Shown: positions 1-11,189, counted from the first letter of the stretch. The stretch: 64,000 nucleotides of DNA from Lepidurus packardi (GCA_023053545.1 JAKZAN010000001.1:2934565-2998564); one strand, 5' to 3'. Made by a program: numbers and translations. Notes: generated by a model from the sequence alone, not told the origin.

Positions 1-2622
1 TGGTCTGAGACAAGGTCATATGACGAAGGTCAACAAGGATCAAAAGAAACATTCCACAGGGTAATCAATGACAATAACATTGTACTACAAATCTTCAACC
101 TTTCCACTACCACGTCTATTCCTAAGTCATGTGACTATACTCTCGTCATTCGTTGGTCAAACACCCTTTTTTGTGACCCTGCCTCATTCAATTAACGGGC
201 TATCCATAGCTAGCGACCGAAAAAGCCCACTGCCCGCTAATTGAAGGTAAAGGACGTCATGGGCACTCTCTTGGGGACTTTAGGCCTCATAGGCACCCAG
301 TGTGAGGCCACCCTTACAGTGATTGGAATATACAGGCGACACACGGCAGACACCGATACTTTACTCCGGACTATATGGGAGAGACGTAAACATCTGAGCC
401 CACACATAGTACTCACAGGCGATTTCAATGCCCACCACTGGTGGTGGGAGAACAAATCGCCAGACGAGGCAGGCAACCTCTTGACTGACTTCGCACACAG
501 ACATAACTTTGACTTATTAAACAAATGGGACACTCCAACCTTTAAAAACGAAAGAGGACACTGCTCCACATTGGACTTGACTTTTGCGACGCCCCAAATT
601 CTCACACAAGTTAAACACCACCTGCTAAACGACGACAATTTTGTGAACGAATCGGACCACGCCGCAACAACCATAGACTTCCTTTCACATAGTAAAGCAC
701 CTTCTGTACACGCTTGGAACTACCACAAAGCTAACTGGCTGCAACTGAACACCAGACTTGGCTTCAGACATCTTCAAAAATGTCTCAGTTCTCTCTGACT
801 TACATACTCCACAAGACATTGACGCAGCCACATGCTGCCTAACCAGACTAATCACGCGTGCCATGCAGCATAACATCCCAAAACGGAAAATCGGGAACAA
901 GACGAACCCTTGGTGGAACTCTAATCTGAAATCCTTGCGAAAGCAAACTGCCAGCTTACATAGACTTCACCAGGTCTCGCAAACTCCAAGCAGCGAGCAA
1001 AACTGGAAAAGAGCAAGAAACCAGTACAGAGCGGAAGTTCGAAAGACTCGAGAACAATATTGGAACAACAAACTACTAACACCGGACAATCGTGTGCTAT
1101 GGAATTGGGAAAGGAACCTCCGCCAAACAAAATCGAAAGCATGCCTAGATCAACTCCAGAACAAAGACGGAATCCCTTTTACCGAACCAGTGGATAAATT
1201 AAATTTCTTAGCTACTGACTTAATCAACGGACAGCCACACATACCTGTTACCTTCACTCCTGCACGACCTTACAAAGTCATCAGAAATCCAGCCCCGCCG
1301 TTTACCCTGAGCGAAATTCAAGGTATCCAGGAGCATATCCCACCTTTAAAAGCGGCCGGCCATGATGACATTCAAGCCATCGTCATCAAACATATATGGA
1401 ACACAATCGACAAAACCATCCTGCGAATCCAATGCATCCCTCACTATTGGTTACTTTCCAACTATCTGGAAACGTGCAAAAGTCATCCCTATTCCAAAAC
1501 CAAACAAAAAGGACTACACATCTATTAAGAGTTTTCGTCCCATTGCATTACTTCCTATCCTAGGGAAAATGCTTGAAAAAGCTATTTCCCAAAGACTCTC
1601 CGACTCTTTAGAAAAGGGCAAACTTCTAAACAACTGCCAATGGGGCTTTAAACCCTCCCGATCGACCACCGACGCACTAGTATCACTTAGTGACTCCATC
1701 CTCAATGGCTTCGATAAACGGAAAGTTACAACGAGCCTTTGACAATGTGAATCATGATAAGCTTATACAAATCGTACGAAAAAAACACGTCAAATCTCAA
1801 TATACTAAGCTCATTAGCAGTTTCTTGACCAATAGAGATGCGTATACTTTCACAATGGATCTGCGAGTGATTTAGTCACTCTTCCAAAAGGAGTACCACA
1901 AGGATCCCCCCTGTCCCCTCTCCTATTCTTATTATACATCGATGGCGCGCTACAAATTATCAAAGGAAAACGAGTTAAAATCATTGCCTTTGCAGACGAC
2001 CTCCTCCTGCACACGTCTGGCTCTTCGGGTGAAGTTAAAACTAAACTGCTAGCAAATTACCTAAAAGCACTAACGTTGTGGAGCAACCACTGCCAGATGG
2101 AATTCAGTACTGAAAAAACTGAACTGATTCATTTCAGCAGGAAACGGACACCCGACTTTACCCCGTTAACCTGGCAAAACACCACGATACTTCCGAGCGA
2201 TTCCGTACGATATTTGGGTTTAATTTAGATAAGAAGCTTGACTGGTCAGCCCATGTAAGATCCCTAGCAGCAGCTATAAACAAGTCACTTCATCGTATTC
2301 GCACTATTGCTAAGCAAAACAGAACTATCTCGTGTAGTCAACTAAATACGCTCATTTCGGCGACAGTTTACTCCAAGCTACTGTACGCATCCCCAGCCTG
2401 GTTTAACATTACTCCAACATCCTTACGACCACTCTCCTCGATCCATCGGCAAGCCCTATTAGCAAGCACTGGAGCACTCAAAACCACTCCGACATCAACA
2501 TTAGAAGTTGAAACCGACATCTTACCTCTAAAACTCCCCATCAAAAAATCTGGACATCGCTACGTATCTTCCAGACTAGGAACGGAACGACTGGCACAGA
2601 CAGGAAACAAGACCAAACGGTA
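1..2622 (+). mobile_element. LINE-A, non-LTR retrotransposon fragment
   Basis: Remnant of a Jockey-like non-LTR retrotransposon. Only the second open reading frame is represented. The 5' part lies outside the window and the 3' part stops exactly at the TA preceding the Tc1-A terminal repeat. The homologous stretch in LINE-D (the K-R-Y motif near 58800) is reached right at this junction, so the C-terminal part, 3' UTR and poly(A) are missing. No continuation is found on the far side of Tc1-A, where a BEL gag begins instead. Confidence 0.85.
187..2620 (+). pseudogene. LINE-A ORF2: endonuclease-reverse transcriptase, broken
   Basis: Would nick target DNA and reverse-transcribe the element RNA at the nick. 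The endonuclease part shows GDFNAHHW at about 419-442 and a SDHA motif near 652-663. The reverse transcriptase part shows SFRPIALLP (about 1528-1556), QWGFKPSRST (1638-1667), GVPQGSPLSP (about 1891-1920) and the catalytic FADDL (about 1989-2003). Reading requires several frame changes (near 770, 1450-1520, 1735, 1870) and there are in-frame stops, so it is dead. No RNase H domain is seen, in keeping with LINE-B and LINE-D. The upstream limit is approximate, because 1-186 looks like more degraded endonuclease. Confidence 0.85.
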
Positions 2623-2813
2623 CAGTACTGAAATTAAGTATCGTTCCTATGGTTTTCGAAATTGACCAATCACAGCGCTTTTCCACTGTTTGGATGGGTT
2701 TTTACATTGCTTGCCTACTTCTACGCTCAGGTAGGGTTCTCAACAAGTCCCTCCTAGTCCCCAGTTAATTAAAGAGCAGGTCAGTCAATTAAATGCTCCT
2801 TAGTAGCGAAGCT
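2623..2813 (+). repeat. Tc1-A left terminal inverted repeat
   Basis: 191-bp arm whose reverse complement is found at 4687-4877. The positions of paired bases sum to 7500 throughout, and the two arms look identical by eye. This is the transposase-binding end of the element. Confidence 0.92.
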
Positions 2814-2882
2814 AATCCCTTTTCCCTGACAAACAAAAGGTCAAAGCAAAGAAAATGCTTGGCGACCATCAATCCAGAAACT

Positions 2883-4275
2883 TTATTGTTCATCAATAGC
2901 TAGTATGACCCCCCCCCCCCCGTTCTCCCGACACTCTTCCAATCTCCTAGGCATAGATGTTGCCAGCTTGGACCAGAAGTCAATGTTGTCTGACATCTTA
3001 TCCCACACACGCTCGGCCTCCGCAAACAATTGTTCTGCATTTCGCACGTTAAAACTAATTAAATAAAAATTAAAAATGGATATCTATATTTAAGGATGTT
3101 AGTTATACTTCATATTTTTTTTCAGCTCAGCCCAAGCATTTTCGATAGGATTTAGGTCGGGTGACTTGGGGGGGTGCGGTAGGAGATTTACGTTTTCTTC
3201 ACGGAAGAAGTCTCTCACAATTCTTGCAGTGTGGATGGGAGAATTGTCTTGTTGATATGTAAATTGGTGGCCCAGCAAATCTCGCATGATTGGAAGTTCC
3301 TGTCTCATCATCTCAACATACTGATGCGAATTGAAACGTCCATCTATTCTTTGCAGGGGACTAGGTCCCACGGCTCCACTGAACCATGCGAACAAGGGAA
3401 CGGAAAAGCGTCCGCTCCTGTCGCGCTGGATGATGTGTCTGTCTTCCAGCCGCGTATTAACCTGTGAAAACAGACATGCGGTAGCAAAGATTAGACAAAG
3501 GAGAAAAGAAAAGCAAATTTAAAAAACGGCGATGCTTACCTCTCGAAAAACTCGCTGAGGGCCGAACCAATCCGACGAAAGAGTTGTTTCATCGGAAAAT
3601 ACAACGGAGTTGATCCAGTAGTCTTCAGTCGCGTCTCGATAGATCTCCGCGTAGCCGGAGCGCGTTTCTTTATGACGGTCCTCAAGGGAAAACTTCACTA
3701 GCGGCCGGCAGCATTTAAAACCTTCCCTTCTCAACAATGTATTCGTCCACTGGGGAGAAATATCTAGTCCAGCTTCGAATGCTATGATTTTGGAGCTGTT
3801 GAAGGGGTTTTCTTGAATTACGGCTAACAATTGGATGCGGTCTCCTTCAGAGATGGTGGAAATGCGCCCAGGGATATCCTATTTATGAATTTTATTTTAG
3901 TTTTTTTAAAAACACTGAATACGATAAAATGGAATAATAACAATAGTGCATTCAAGATATTACCTTTTTTCTCACGCTTCCGGTTTCGTTGAACCGATGT
4001 TCCTACCGACGCACGGTTGGTTTGCTTCGTCCGACTAATCTGGCAGTTTCCCGCACAGGACCCCCAACATTACGTAGCCCAAGTATGTGGCCTCTTTCTG
4101 CCTAGATAATTTGATTATGTTTAAACTCAAAAGAATAGATTTCCAAGTCGCTTACTTCGGAAGTGTGGTAACTAGTGCGAAGATTTGGTAGACGACGGAC
4201 AAGCTGCTGGGCTTCCGGGAGATCATTCTGAATAACAGGGGGTCTAGGTAAAATATTTCTAAATCGTCTTTCCAT
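2883..4275 (-). pseudogene. Tc1-A transposase, five exons, DD34E, one premature stop
   Basis: Tc1-family transposase that would bind the terminal repeats and cut and paste the element. Exons inferred from GT/AG borders that keep the frame: 4275-4156, 4101-3964, 3878-3540, 3461-3109 and 3054 to about 2883, with introns of 54, 85, 78 and 54 bp. Exon 2 carries the helix-turn-helix (LGLRN..TARLVGRSKPTVRR). Catalytic residues are D in FSDETT, D in QQDNSPIHTA and E in PDLNPIENAW, with 34 residues between the last two. Damage: a TAG at 4003-4005, probably from the Trp after TVRR, and a 13-G run at 2909-2921 that shifts the last residues away from the family's usual end. Apart from that the frame is open (about 340 codons), so decay is recent. 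Confidence 0.85.
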
Positions 4276-4686
4276 GACTTGGGTAAAGTTAACACAACTT
4301 CGAGAAGATCAAGGCTGTTTGAACACGTCTTGGATTTTGTTCAAGTTTATATATAGCAGGTGAAAAGGGATTAATGTCGGAAGGAATCAAATTTTTTCTG
4401 TGTTGATTTAGGTGCGAAGTAAAAGGTTGTTAATATTCAGTATGAAGTCCTCTTCGTCGTGACTCTCAACACGGATATCCGTTCTTTCCCCCAGCACCGC
4501 TTTCACGGAAAGAAAAACGGAGAAATCTATGATTCTCTCCTAATCCCTTTTACCTTCTTTCATAAGATCCAGTATGTGTTCAGATAGCATTGTTGTTCTC
4601 AATATTTAATTAACTTTACCAAGTTATACAGGAAGATTCAGAAAGATTCTTACCAGACTCACGAAAGAGACGAGCTTTACGCAGAA

Positions 4687-4877
4687 AGCTTCGCTACTAA
4701 GGAGCATTTAATTGACTGACCTGCTCTTTAATTAACTGGGGACTAGGAGGGACTTGTTGAGAACCCTACCTGAGCGTAGAAGTAGGCAAGCAATGTAAAA
4801 ACCCATCCAAACAGTGGAAAAGCGCTGTGATTGGTCAATTTCGAAAACCATAGGAACGATACTTAATTTCAGTACTG
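4687..4877 (-). repeat. Tc1-A right terminal inverted repeat
   Basis: Reverse complement of 2623-2813. It ends at CAGTACTG followed by the TA target duplication at 4878-4879. Confidence 0.92.
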
Positions 4878-5208
4878 TACATTCTTGAAGACGCTCTACG
4901 AGTTGCGTTCGGTAGTCTTTGATAAGCGACCGGGACGATTTTTCTTCGATTGCTTTGTGGATTTTGGTCAGAAGTCTGGTTGTTTGCGCCTTCGATTGGG
5001 TTCGAAGCGCTTTTACGACATGCGGTTCTTCGGGAACGCCATGTTCTTCATCGCTGGAATCTTCGGCTTGTCTACTTAAGATCTCTCTGGAAGGTCCGGG
5101 ATGAGGAGGATCAGCCACAACACGACTTTCAGCGGGAGTGCGCTGATCTTCTTGTCTTCCTCCTGCGGGAAGAGCCCTCGCGGCCTCCGTAAGTGCGTTT
5201 TTCGACAT
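4878..5208 (-). pseudogene. BEL-A gag, N-terminal fragment
   Basis: N-terminal part of a BEL/Pao capsid polyprotein. ATG at 5208 follows the PBS closely. The stretch VVKALRTQSKAQTTRL...QLVERLQEC matches the gag of BEL-B (LLKVLRTQAKAQTTKL...QLVERLEDC), which fixes the family. It is cut within the E-C-T codons at the TA target of Tc1-A. Everything downstream in the element is absent from the window. Confidence 0.85.
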
Positions 5209-5222
5209 AATTACTTCAGATT

Positions 5223-5239
5223 CCTGGGTTTCGGCACCA
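5223..5239 (-). promoter_or_regulatory. BEL-A primer-binding site
   Basis: TGGTGCCGAAACCCAGG starts three bases after the LTR end. The same site (with CGGG in place of CAGG) follows the BEL-B and BEL-C LTRs. It would bind a host tRNA 3' end to prime minus-strand DNA synthesis. Confidence 0.8.
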
Positions 5240-5242
5240 AAA

Positions 5243-5564
5243 TGTTATATATGCGCAGGTTTTAAGCTAACACGACACATATATAGGGCTAACGTCTTTA
5301 TTTTCACTCTTAAAACTTCCAAACAATCAAAACACACTTCAACTCGACTATACTTTCGTCCGTCTCGTCTCGCTCTCCACTCTGAGCCTTTCTTGTCTAG
5401 CGACTACCAAGGGTCTGTTTCCTAATTCTTGACATATCAGAAACGTAGGTCGTTTTCCCTTGAACCCATAAAACGTCACCCAGTTGATGTCGATGTCCCA
5501 TGAGTCAAGTCAAAGCAGGTCAAGTCCTTAGTCATCCCTTCCGGATTTGCATTTATCCGGAACA
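5243..5564 (-). repeat. BEL-A 5' LTR
   Basis: 322-bp LTR on the minus strand, starting TGTTCCGG at 5564 and ending ATAACA at 5243, directly followed by the PBS. The start TGTTCCGG is shared with the BEL-B (15211) and BEL-C (21144) LTRs. It is flanked on the right by 84 bp of unrecognised sequence and then NUMT-A. No second LTR is present, so no target duplication can be checked. Confidence 0.8.
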
Positions 5565-5648
5565 GTACTTTTTGGATGCAAACCAAATGTTATGCTTAAC
5601 TACATCCCTATTCTGATCAATCTAACAGAGATTAGAAGGGATAGAAGG

Positions 5649-5856
5649 GTTTTAATAAGACTAGAAGGGATAATATTAGTGCAATTTTTTTTTAATATCT
5701 AATATATTTATTTTGTTGGGATATGAATTTTATTTTATTTTAGTGTATTTAGTTCTTATGGTTTGTGAAGCAGCATTGGGGTTAGCCGTTTTGATTTCAA
5801 TTGTGCGTTCTCATGGGAGTGATTATTTTAATTCATTTACTATTTTACAATGCTAA
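5649..5856 (+). pseudogene. nad4L: nad4L fragment (NUMT-A)
   Basis: Nuclear copy of the mitochondrial NADH dehydrogenase subunit 4L gene, 5' truncated. It matches the copy at 41481-41787 almost base for base from GTTTTAATAAGACTAGAAGG on. The 3' end keeps the classical 7-nt overlap with nad4 (ATGCTAA at 5850-5856). It needs the invertebrate mitochondrial code (AGA read as Ser in the S-L-E motif). Confidence 0.88.
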
Positions 5857-6016
5857 AAATTTTATTAATAACATTGTTTTTGATCCCTGTGTTTTTAGTT
5901 CGGTGTTGAGTGAATATAATTTTAAGAATATTGGTATTGTGTTTATATTGGTGAGTCATAGGTGTAAAAGTAGGGGGGTTGCTTTTTTTGCGATACCTTT
6001 TAATAAGCGATACCTT

Positions 6017-6018
<2 letters not shown>

Positions 6019-6060
<42 letters not shown>
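6019..6060 (-). repeat. Poly(A) tail of LINE-B
   Basis: Run of 42 T on the plus strand, representing the RNA-derived A-tail of LINE-B on the minus strand. It marks target-primed reverse transcription. Confidence 0.9.
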
Positions 6061-6064
<4 letters not shown>

Positions 6065-6074
6065 CCAATACCAA

Positions 6075-6091
6075 CGTAGGCTTCCGCCTAT
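6075..6091 (-). other. 3'-terminal hairpin of LINE-B
   Basis: ATAGGCGGAAGCCTACG on the minus strand, about 15 nt before the poly(A). The core AGGC...GCCT can pair. Equivalent hairpins sit next to the A-tails of LINE-D, LINE-E and the tiny insertion at 40544, suggesting a recognition structure for the element's own reverse transcriptase (inference). Confidence 0.6.
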
Positions 6092-6195
6092 GGTTGGTTA
6101 TCTTTATTAAATGTCTTTTATTACATCGCTCTTTTAAGCAAAGTTATAAACATAAGTGAAGGGAGGGTAGATTAACCGGGGAGTTTACAATACTC

Positions 6196-9100
6196 CTAAA
6201 TCATGTTTTTAGCTTCCTTGAAAAACTCGCAAACATCTGGAAATTTTTTTTGATTATTTAAAAGTGTCTCTGCGTTAAAATGTAGTTTGCGGCTACTTAA
6301 TTGTCGTAAAAGAGTGGCCCTAAGTCTGTTAAGTCGTCGGCAGTGGTAGAGTAAGTGGGTAATGTCCTGTCGGGTCTGGTCTTGGCAAGAACAACAATCG
6401 TTGTCAGTTTTCTGGACTCTTCGTAAGTAGGATTTGGTAGGGTAGTGACCTCTGCGTAGTTGGATTATTGTTGATATTACAGGCTTTGGTAGCTTCAACG
6501 TTATAATAGGTTTGTGTAATGGTCCAGCTCCGAGTTCTTGAAGGCAGTTTTTTGCTAACTTCCAGAGATGTGTCCACTGATTTATGGTATGTGTGTCGAT
6601 TTTTTGGTATGCGTCTTTTTCGTTTAGTGGGTGATTGAGCCAAATTGTCTCCAAGTTGCTTCTTGCCCGTTCGTAACATGTAGTGTATCTCTTCCTTTTT
6701 GGAACTTCTGAAGGGGTTGGCCATTTATCCCAGTTCTTGCTCGCGAAATTTCTTAGAAGCGAATTTTCTAGTAGAAGACTTAGCGGGGGGAGGCCAGTTT
6801 CGATTTCCAAGGCTGTCGTCGGGGTGGATTTTAATGCTCCTGTAATTGTTAAGAGTCCTTTCCTGTATATTTGATCCAATGGTTTAAGATTGCTTGGAGA
6901 AATGTTGCTCCAGGCTGGGAAGCCAAATCGAAGTTTTGATATTACCGTGGACTGGAAAAGAGTTTTTAATTGCATACGTGATGTGCTTTTCGATATGTGG
7001 CTTATTTTGCGTATTTGTTGTAGGTCAAAATGGCACTCCGAAGCGAGGTAGCTGGTGTGATGTTGCCAATTTCATTTAGTGTCGTAAATTAGGCCCAAAT
7101 ATTTAACCGTTTCTTTGGGAATGATTTGGATTTGGTCCCAAGTCAAAGGGCATCTTTCTGGGGTCCGTTTTCTTGAGAAATATGTGAGTTCTGTTTTTTC
7201 TCTTGAAAACTCGAGATGAAGTTGTTTTCCCCATTTTTCCAAAGCAGTGATATTGTTTGAGATCAGCTTTACATTGTTCGCGCTGGAGCGACCTGACACG
7301 TGGATAAGGAGATCATCGGCAAAGGCCTGCGTACGAATTCTCTTCCTTTGGATGACACTTAAGTATCTGTTAACATAGATTAAGAAGAGAGTTGGAGAGA
7401 GGGGGGAACCTTGTGGTACACCTTTCGTTACCGTGAGAATTGGACTGGACTCTGTTTTGCATTGAATGTACGCCGTACGATTTTTAAGGAAGCTCTTGGT
7501 CCAAAGTACTAATTTTTGTGGGGCTTGGATCTTATAGAGTTATTTAATTACCCTAGTGTGGCATACATTGTCAAAAGCGCCTTTTATGTCCAATAACAGG
7601 GCTGTGTGAATTTTTCGTTTGTTGAAAATTGTCAAGATTGCGTTGCTTAGTTGGATTTGAGCGACGGTAGTGGATCGGTTGGGTCTAAAGCCCCACTAAG
7701 CGTAGGAGAGTATGTTTCCGGTTTCCAGGAATAGTTTCAGTCGTTTGGAAATAGCTTTTTCCAGTATTTTCCCCAGAATCGGAAGAAGCGTTATGGGACG
7801 AAAATTTTTTATGGATGAGTAGTCCGTTTTGTTCGGCTTAGGTAGTGGTAGGACCTTTGCTGCTTTCCATGCTTGAGGATAATGTCCCAGGGTAAAGGAT
7901 GCGTTGTAAATTTGTAACACTGTCTTGCCAATTGTAATCCAGAGTTCTTTTAGGACGTTGGCTTGAATGGAGTCCACGCCTTGGGCTTTAAAGGATTTTA
8001 GACTCCGTACGATTTCTAGAATTTCCTCGGGGAGAAGGGAGCAGTCAAATCCGAGTCCTTGTGTCTTCCGTTCTTGGGAACGGGGGATGTAGGGGGATTT
8101 AAAACTGATGTAGGTGAGTTTGTTATTGGGGTTCCACCAATTGAATTCTCCGCGATAAAACTCATTTTTGCTTTAGTCAGTGAATGGTTGTAACTCTGCT
8201 TGTTTCAGGCGGTATAGTTTGGTTAGGGAATCTTTTTTTCTTAGATGTTTATTAAAATTCCATAGAAACTTATTGTCAGGAGTCGTCATTTTGTCAGCCC
8301 AATATCTATCTCGTACTAACCTAGTCCTTGAGCGGTAGCAGTTCCTGGTGGTTTTCCATTCAGTTTCGTGTTGTGGTTTCCGTGTAGTTTTGTAAAGTCT
8401 GAGTGCTTTGGTTGTTTGTCTGCGTAGCAGGTCGAGTTCTGTCCTCCACCATGGGTTGCTGTATTGTCCTGTAGTGCGTTGGGGAATGTTTTGGTGCATT
8501 GTCCTTTGTATTATGGATGTCAGTTTGGATGCAGCTACGTCTAGGTCTCGTGGGTTGTTAAGTCTGTTGAAAAGTTTGATGATTAAAAGTACGGCTTGTG
8601 CAGTGTCGAGTCTTAGTTTTTGCCAGTTGGTTTGTCGGTAGCACCATGTTTTAGTGTGACAGGGACTGGTGAATGGGAGGTTAATAGTGATTTCGATGGC
8701 CACGTGGTCAGATTCTTTGTAGTATTCGTCGTTTAAAATAGTTAAATGTACGTGACTCAGCAGTTGTCGTGAAGTAAATGTTAGGCCTATTGTGGAATTT
8801 TGACCTCGTTCGTTTTGGAAGGTGGGGATGTTCCGCGTGTTGAGAAGTTGTAAGTCTTGCTTCGTAATAAAATCATGGAGCTCGTTCCCTGCGTGATCTG
8901 GCTTTTTGTCTTCCCACAGCCAATGGTGAGCATTGAAGTCTCCCGTAAGGATGATGTTATTGTATGTACGATATTTGCTCCATATTTCATTTAGGAGGCT
9001 TTCACAGTTAGTTGTATGTCTTCTGTACAGTGCTATGATGATGATTGGGAGGGATTGAGGTACATTTAGTTTAAAAGTCACGTAGAGGTTTGAAATGTCG

Positions 9101-9324
9101 ATGATGTTAAAAGGGCTATTTGGCTTGGAGAGTACTGTCACTCCGTTGTACTGTGACGTTGTACACGTGGTTAAAAAACTCATGTTAGTGTTGGCAATGT
9201 TTTTAGGCGGTTCTATGATCACTATAGTTTAAATCAAACGTTTGCGGGCTTCTTGAGTAATTTCGAAAAGTTGATCGTAGTTTTTCCGAATGTTGTGGAT
9301 GAGAATTTTGTGCCCGTACACTAT
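6196..9324 (-). pseudogene. LINE-B ORF2: endonuclease-reverse transcriptase with in-frame stops
   Basis: Continuous frame from about 9324 to 6196 with no frameshift that I can find, but with five stop codons at 9229-9231, 8173-8175, 7696-7698, 7540-7542 and 7072-7074. The endonuclease has GDFNAHHWLW and ESDHVAIE. The RT has KGVPQGSPLSP and FADDLLIHVSG. The C-terminal part has a zinc-knuckle-like CCSCQDQTRQDITHLLYHC. The 7696 stop replaces the Gln of QWGF that is conserved in LINE-A and LINE-D (CAG to TAG). The ORF starts right after the ORF1 stop, and the expected ATG reads ATAGTG here. Confidence 0.88.
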
Positions 9325-10584
9325 GGTTTGTTTGTTTTTTCCTTGTCTATTGCGGTTCTTCTTGTTGGACAAGTTGGGTCAAAGGAATAGTGGTCTCCTT
9401 TGCAGTTGACGCAATTTCTTTGTGGACTTTGTGCAGGATCTCGTGTCGTGCTTATCTGCGCACTTTGCACAATTTGCTGTTTTGGTACAAGAAGAGGCCA
9501 TGTGGTTGTATTCCTGGCAATTAAAGCACTGGATGACTGCTGGGTGATGTATTTCTTCTACTTGCACGACTTTGTTAAAAGCATAGAGGCTTCCTTTTGC
9601 AACAAGCTCTATTTTTTCTTTCAGTGATGAACATTCAATGATTATAGAGCCCAAATTTTTAGTGCTTTGTTGGTTGAGCCAGTGAGCGTTGGTGTGAGTG
9701 AAGCTAATAGAGTTTTTTTTGGTAAGTTCTGTGCCGATGGTTTCCAATGTTTGGTTCTTGGGGAGTTGATGAATTACTATTTTTGTGTTTGGTTTCACCG
9801 TCTTGACCGGGCCAAAATGAGGTAGAGTGGTTGACTTAAGTAGCGAGTCCGCTTTCTGTTTGTCTTGGGGTTTTTTGAATATTATGGCAAGTTTGCCCAA
9901 GCGTGTTTTTCTTATGAGGACCGGGCTTGGAGCCATCGGATCGCTGCCACGAAGGTCTTCTTCTATAAATTGTACAAGTTTCTCTGGGCTTGTTATTTCA
10001 CTCTACTTAGATGCGTCTTGCTGTTCGATAATTAAAGTGAAGTCCTCTTCCGGTAGATTGCTTCGTCGCGCCTTTTCCGGCTCCGCAGGAGTTGGAGTAG
10101 CTGTATTAGTTGATTTGGGCCGAGATTTCCTTTTCACCACGTGTGTCCACTCGTTGGTGGTTGGGGTGTGGATTTCGTTGTGGGCGGTAGTTGTTTTAGA
10201 ATTAAATTCTTTGCGTAGTGCTTGAACTTCTGAGGTTAATGCGGAAACTTGTTGGACTAGCAAATTGTTACTCTCTTGAAGAGTTAGAATCATGGATAGT
10301 AAGGAGTCGAAATTGTAATCTTCCGGGTGAGACCTTTTCCGCGTTAGGTCGTCTGTGGTAGGGGACAGAGCTCTCTTGTGGCCATGGTGCGGAGTTGCGT
10401 TGTTCTTACGATGTCTACACTTTTGGCAGCTCTTAGCCTGCGGGCAGTCTCGTGCAAAGGAGAGCTTGCAGGTTTGACATTCTATGTAGGTTGGGTCTAT
10501 GTCAATTTTTTCGATGGGCTGAGGTAGGTCAACTGTGGTATTTTTCTTGGGCGAGTTCACTGGTGACCTTGGTAGGTTAGGCAT
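9321..10584 (-). pseudogene. LINE-B ORF1: gag-like nucleic-acid-binding protein, broken
   Basis: Jockey-type ORF1 starting at ATG 10584. It is in one frame to about 9400 apart from a TAG at 10003-10005. A one-base shift near 9405 then moves the frame to the true end at 9321. N-terminal Cys cluster CQTCKLSF..C..C, a likely coiled coil (ESNNLLVQQVSALTSEVQAL), the [14 protein letters not shown] segment seen in all LINE ORF1 copies here, and zinc knuckles CFNCQEYNHMASSC, CAKCADKHDTRSC and CVNCKGDH. It would coat element RNA in the RNP. Confidence 0.85.
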
Positions 10585-11189
10585 TTTTGGGTAGGGGCGA
10601 AGCCCATCAATGTTTGAATTCTCTTGTTTTAGTCTTTAGATAACGAGTTTTAATTTTAAAATAACGGGAACTGAAAACACGGTAACGAGTTGATAACTTG
10701 ATGTAAAACTTAAACGAGGGTTCACTTTAATTCACTAGAGAAAACTGAAAAGGCAGGAGCGCGGGTAATTTGCGACTGTTTGCTGGGTGGCGAACAGCGC
10801 CACTCATCATATTGTTTCTTATGTTCTTATTTTATTACTAGTTTGATTATTGTTCTTAATATTAATGAGAAGTTACAATCTTCAACATGCATTTAGTAAT
10901 AATATGTTTTTATTCGTGGTGTTTTTCCTTTTGTTATTTTTAGAAGCAATTTTTTTAATTAGAGATTATTTATTTTTTTATATTATGTTTGAATCATCTT
11001 TGATTCCTATTTATTTATTTATTTTAGGGTGGGGTTATCAACCTGAGCGATTACAGACAGGCTTATATTTTTTATTGTATACTTTAATTGCATCTTTGCC
11101 TTTGTTGATTTGTTTTTTTTTTGTTCTAGGCTCAGATTTAGGTACGTTTAATATATGTTATATAGGGTATTTTTCATATTTTTCAAACT

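Larger units (their letters stand above)
2623..4877 (-). mobile_element. Tc1-A, Tc1-like DNA transposon with long terminal inverted repeats
   Basis: Complete 2255-bp cut-and-paste element bounded by 191-bp inverted repeats beginning CAGTACTGAAATTAAG and flanked by TA on both sides (2621-2622 and 4878-4879), the Tc1/mariner target duplication. It carries one spliced transposase gene on the minus strand. The left flank is LINE-A (plus) and the right flank is BEL-A gag (minus), so the two sides do not rejoin into one sequence when the element is removed. Confidence 0.92.
6011..10807 (-). mobile_element. LINE-B, full-length non-LTR retrotransposon
   Basis: About 4.8-kb Jockey-like element on the minus strand: 5' end near 10804-10807 (AGTGGCGCTG, the same start as LINE-D), ORF1, ORF2, a 3' hairpin (6075-6091) and a 42-base A-tail (poly-T at 6019-6060). 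It sits inside nad4 of NUMT-A. The tail side shows the duplicated phrase GCGATACCTTT at 5990 and 6007, so the exact target duplication is unclear. Confidence 0.9.

Noticed and set aside
2909-2921. G/C homopolymers (also about 27867-27880 and 54130-54139) as functional G-rich motifs
   Set aside because: Single runs in decayed elements that cause frameshifts. Polymerase slippage or sequencing error is more likely than a quadruplex function.
5801-6079. 92-codon frame as a nuclear membrane-protein gene
   Set aside because: It is nad4L/nad4 NUMT sequence read in the nuclear code, running into the LINE-B A-tail (poly-Phe).
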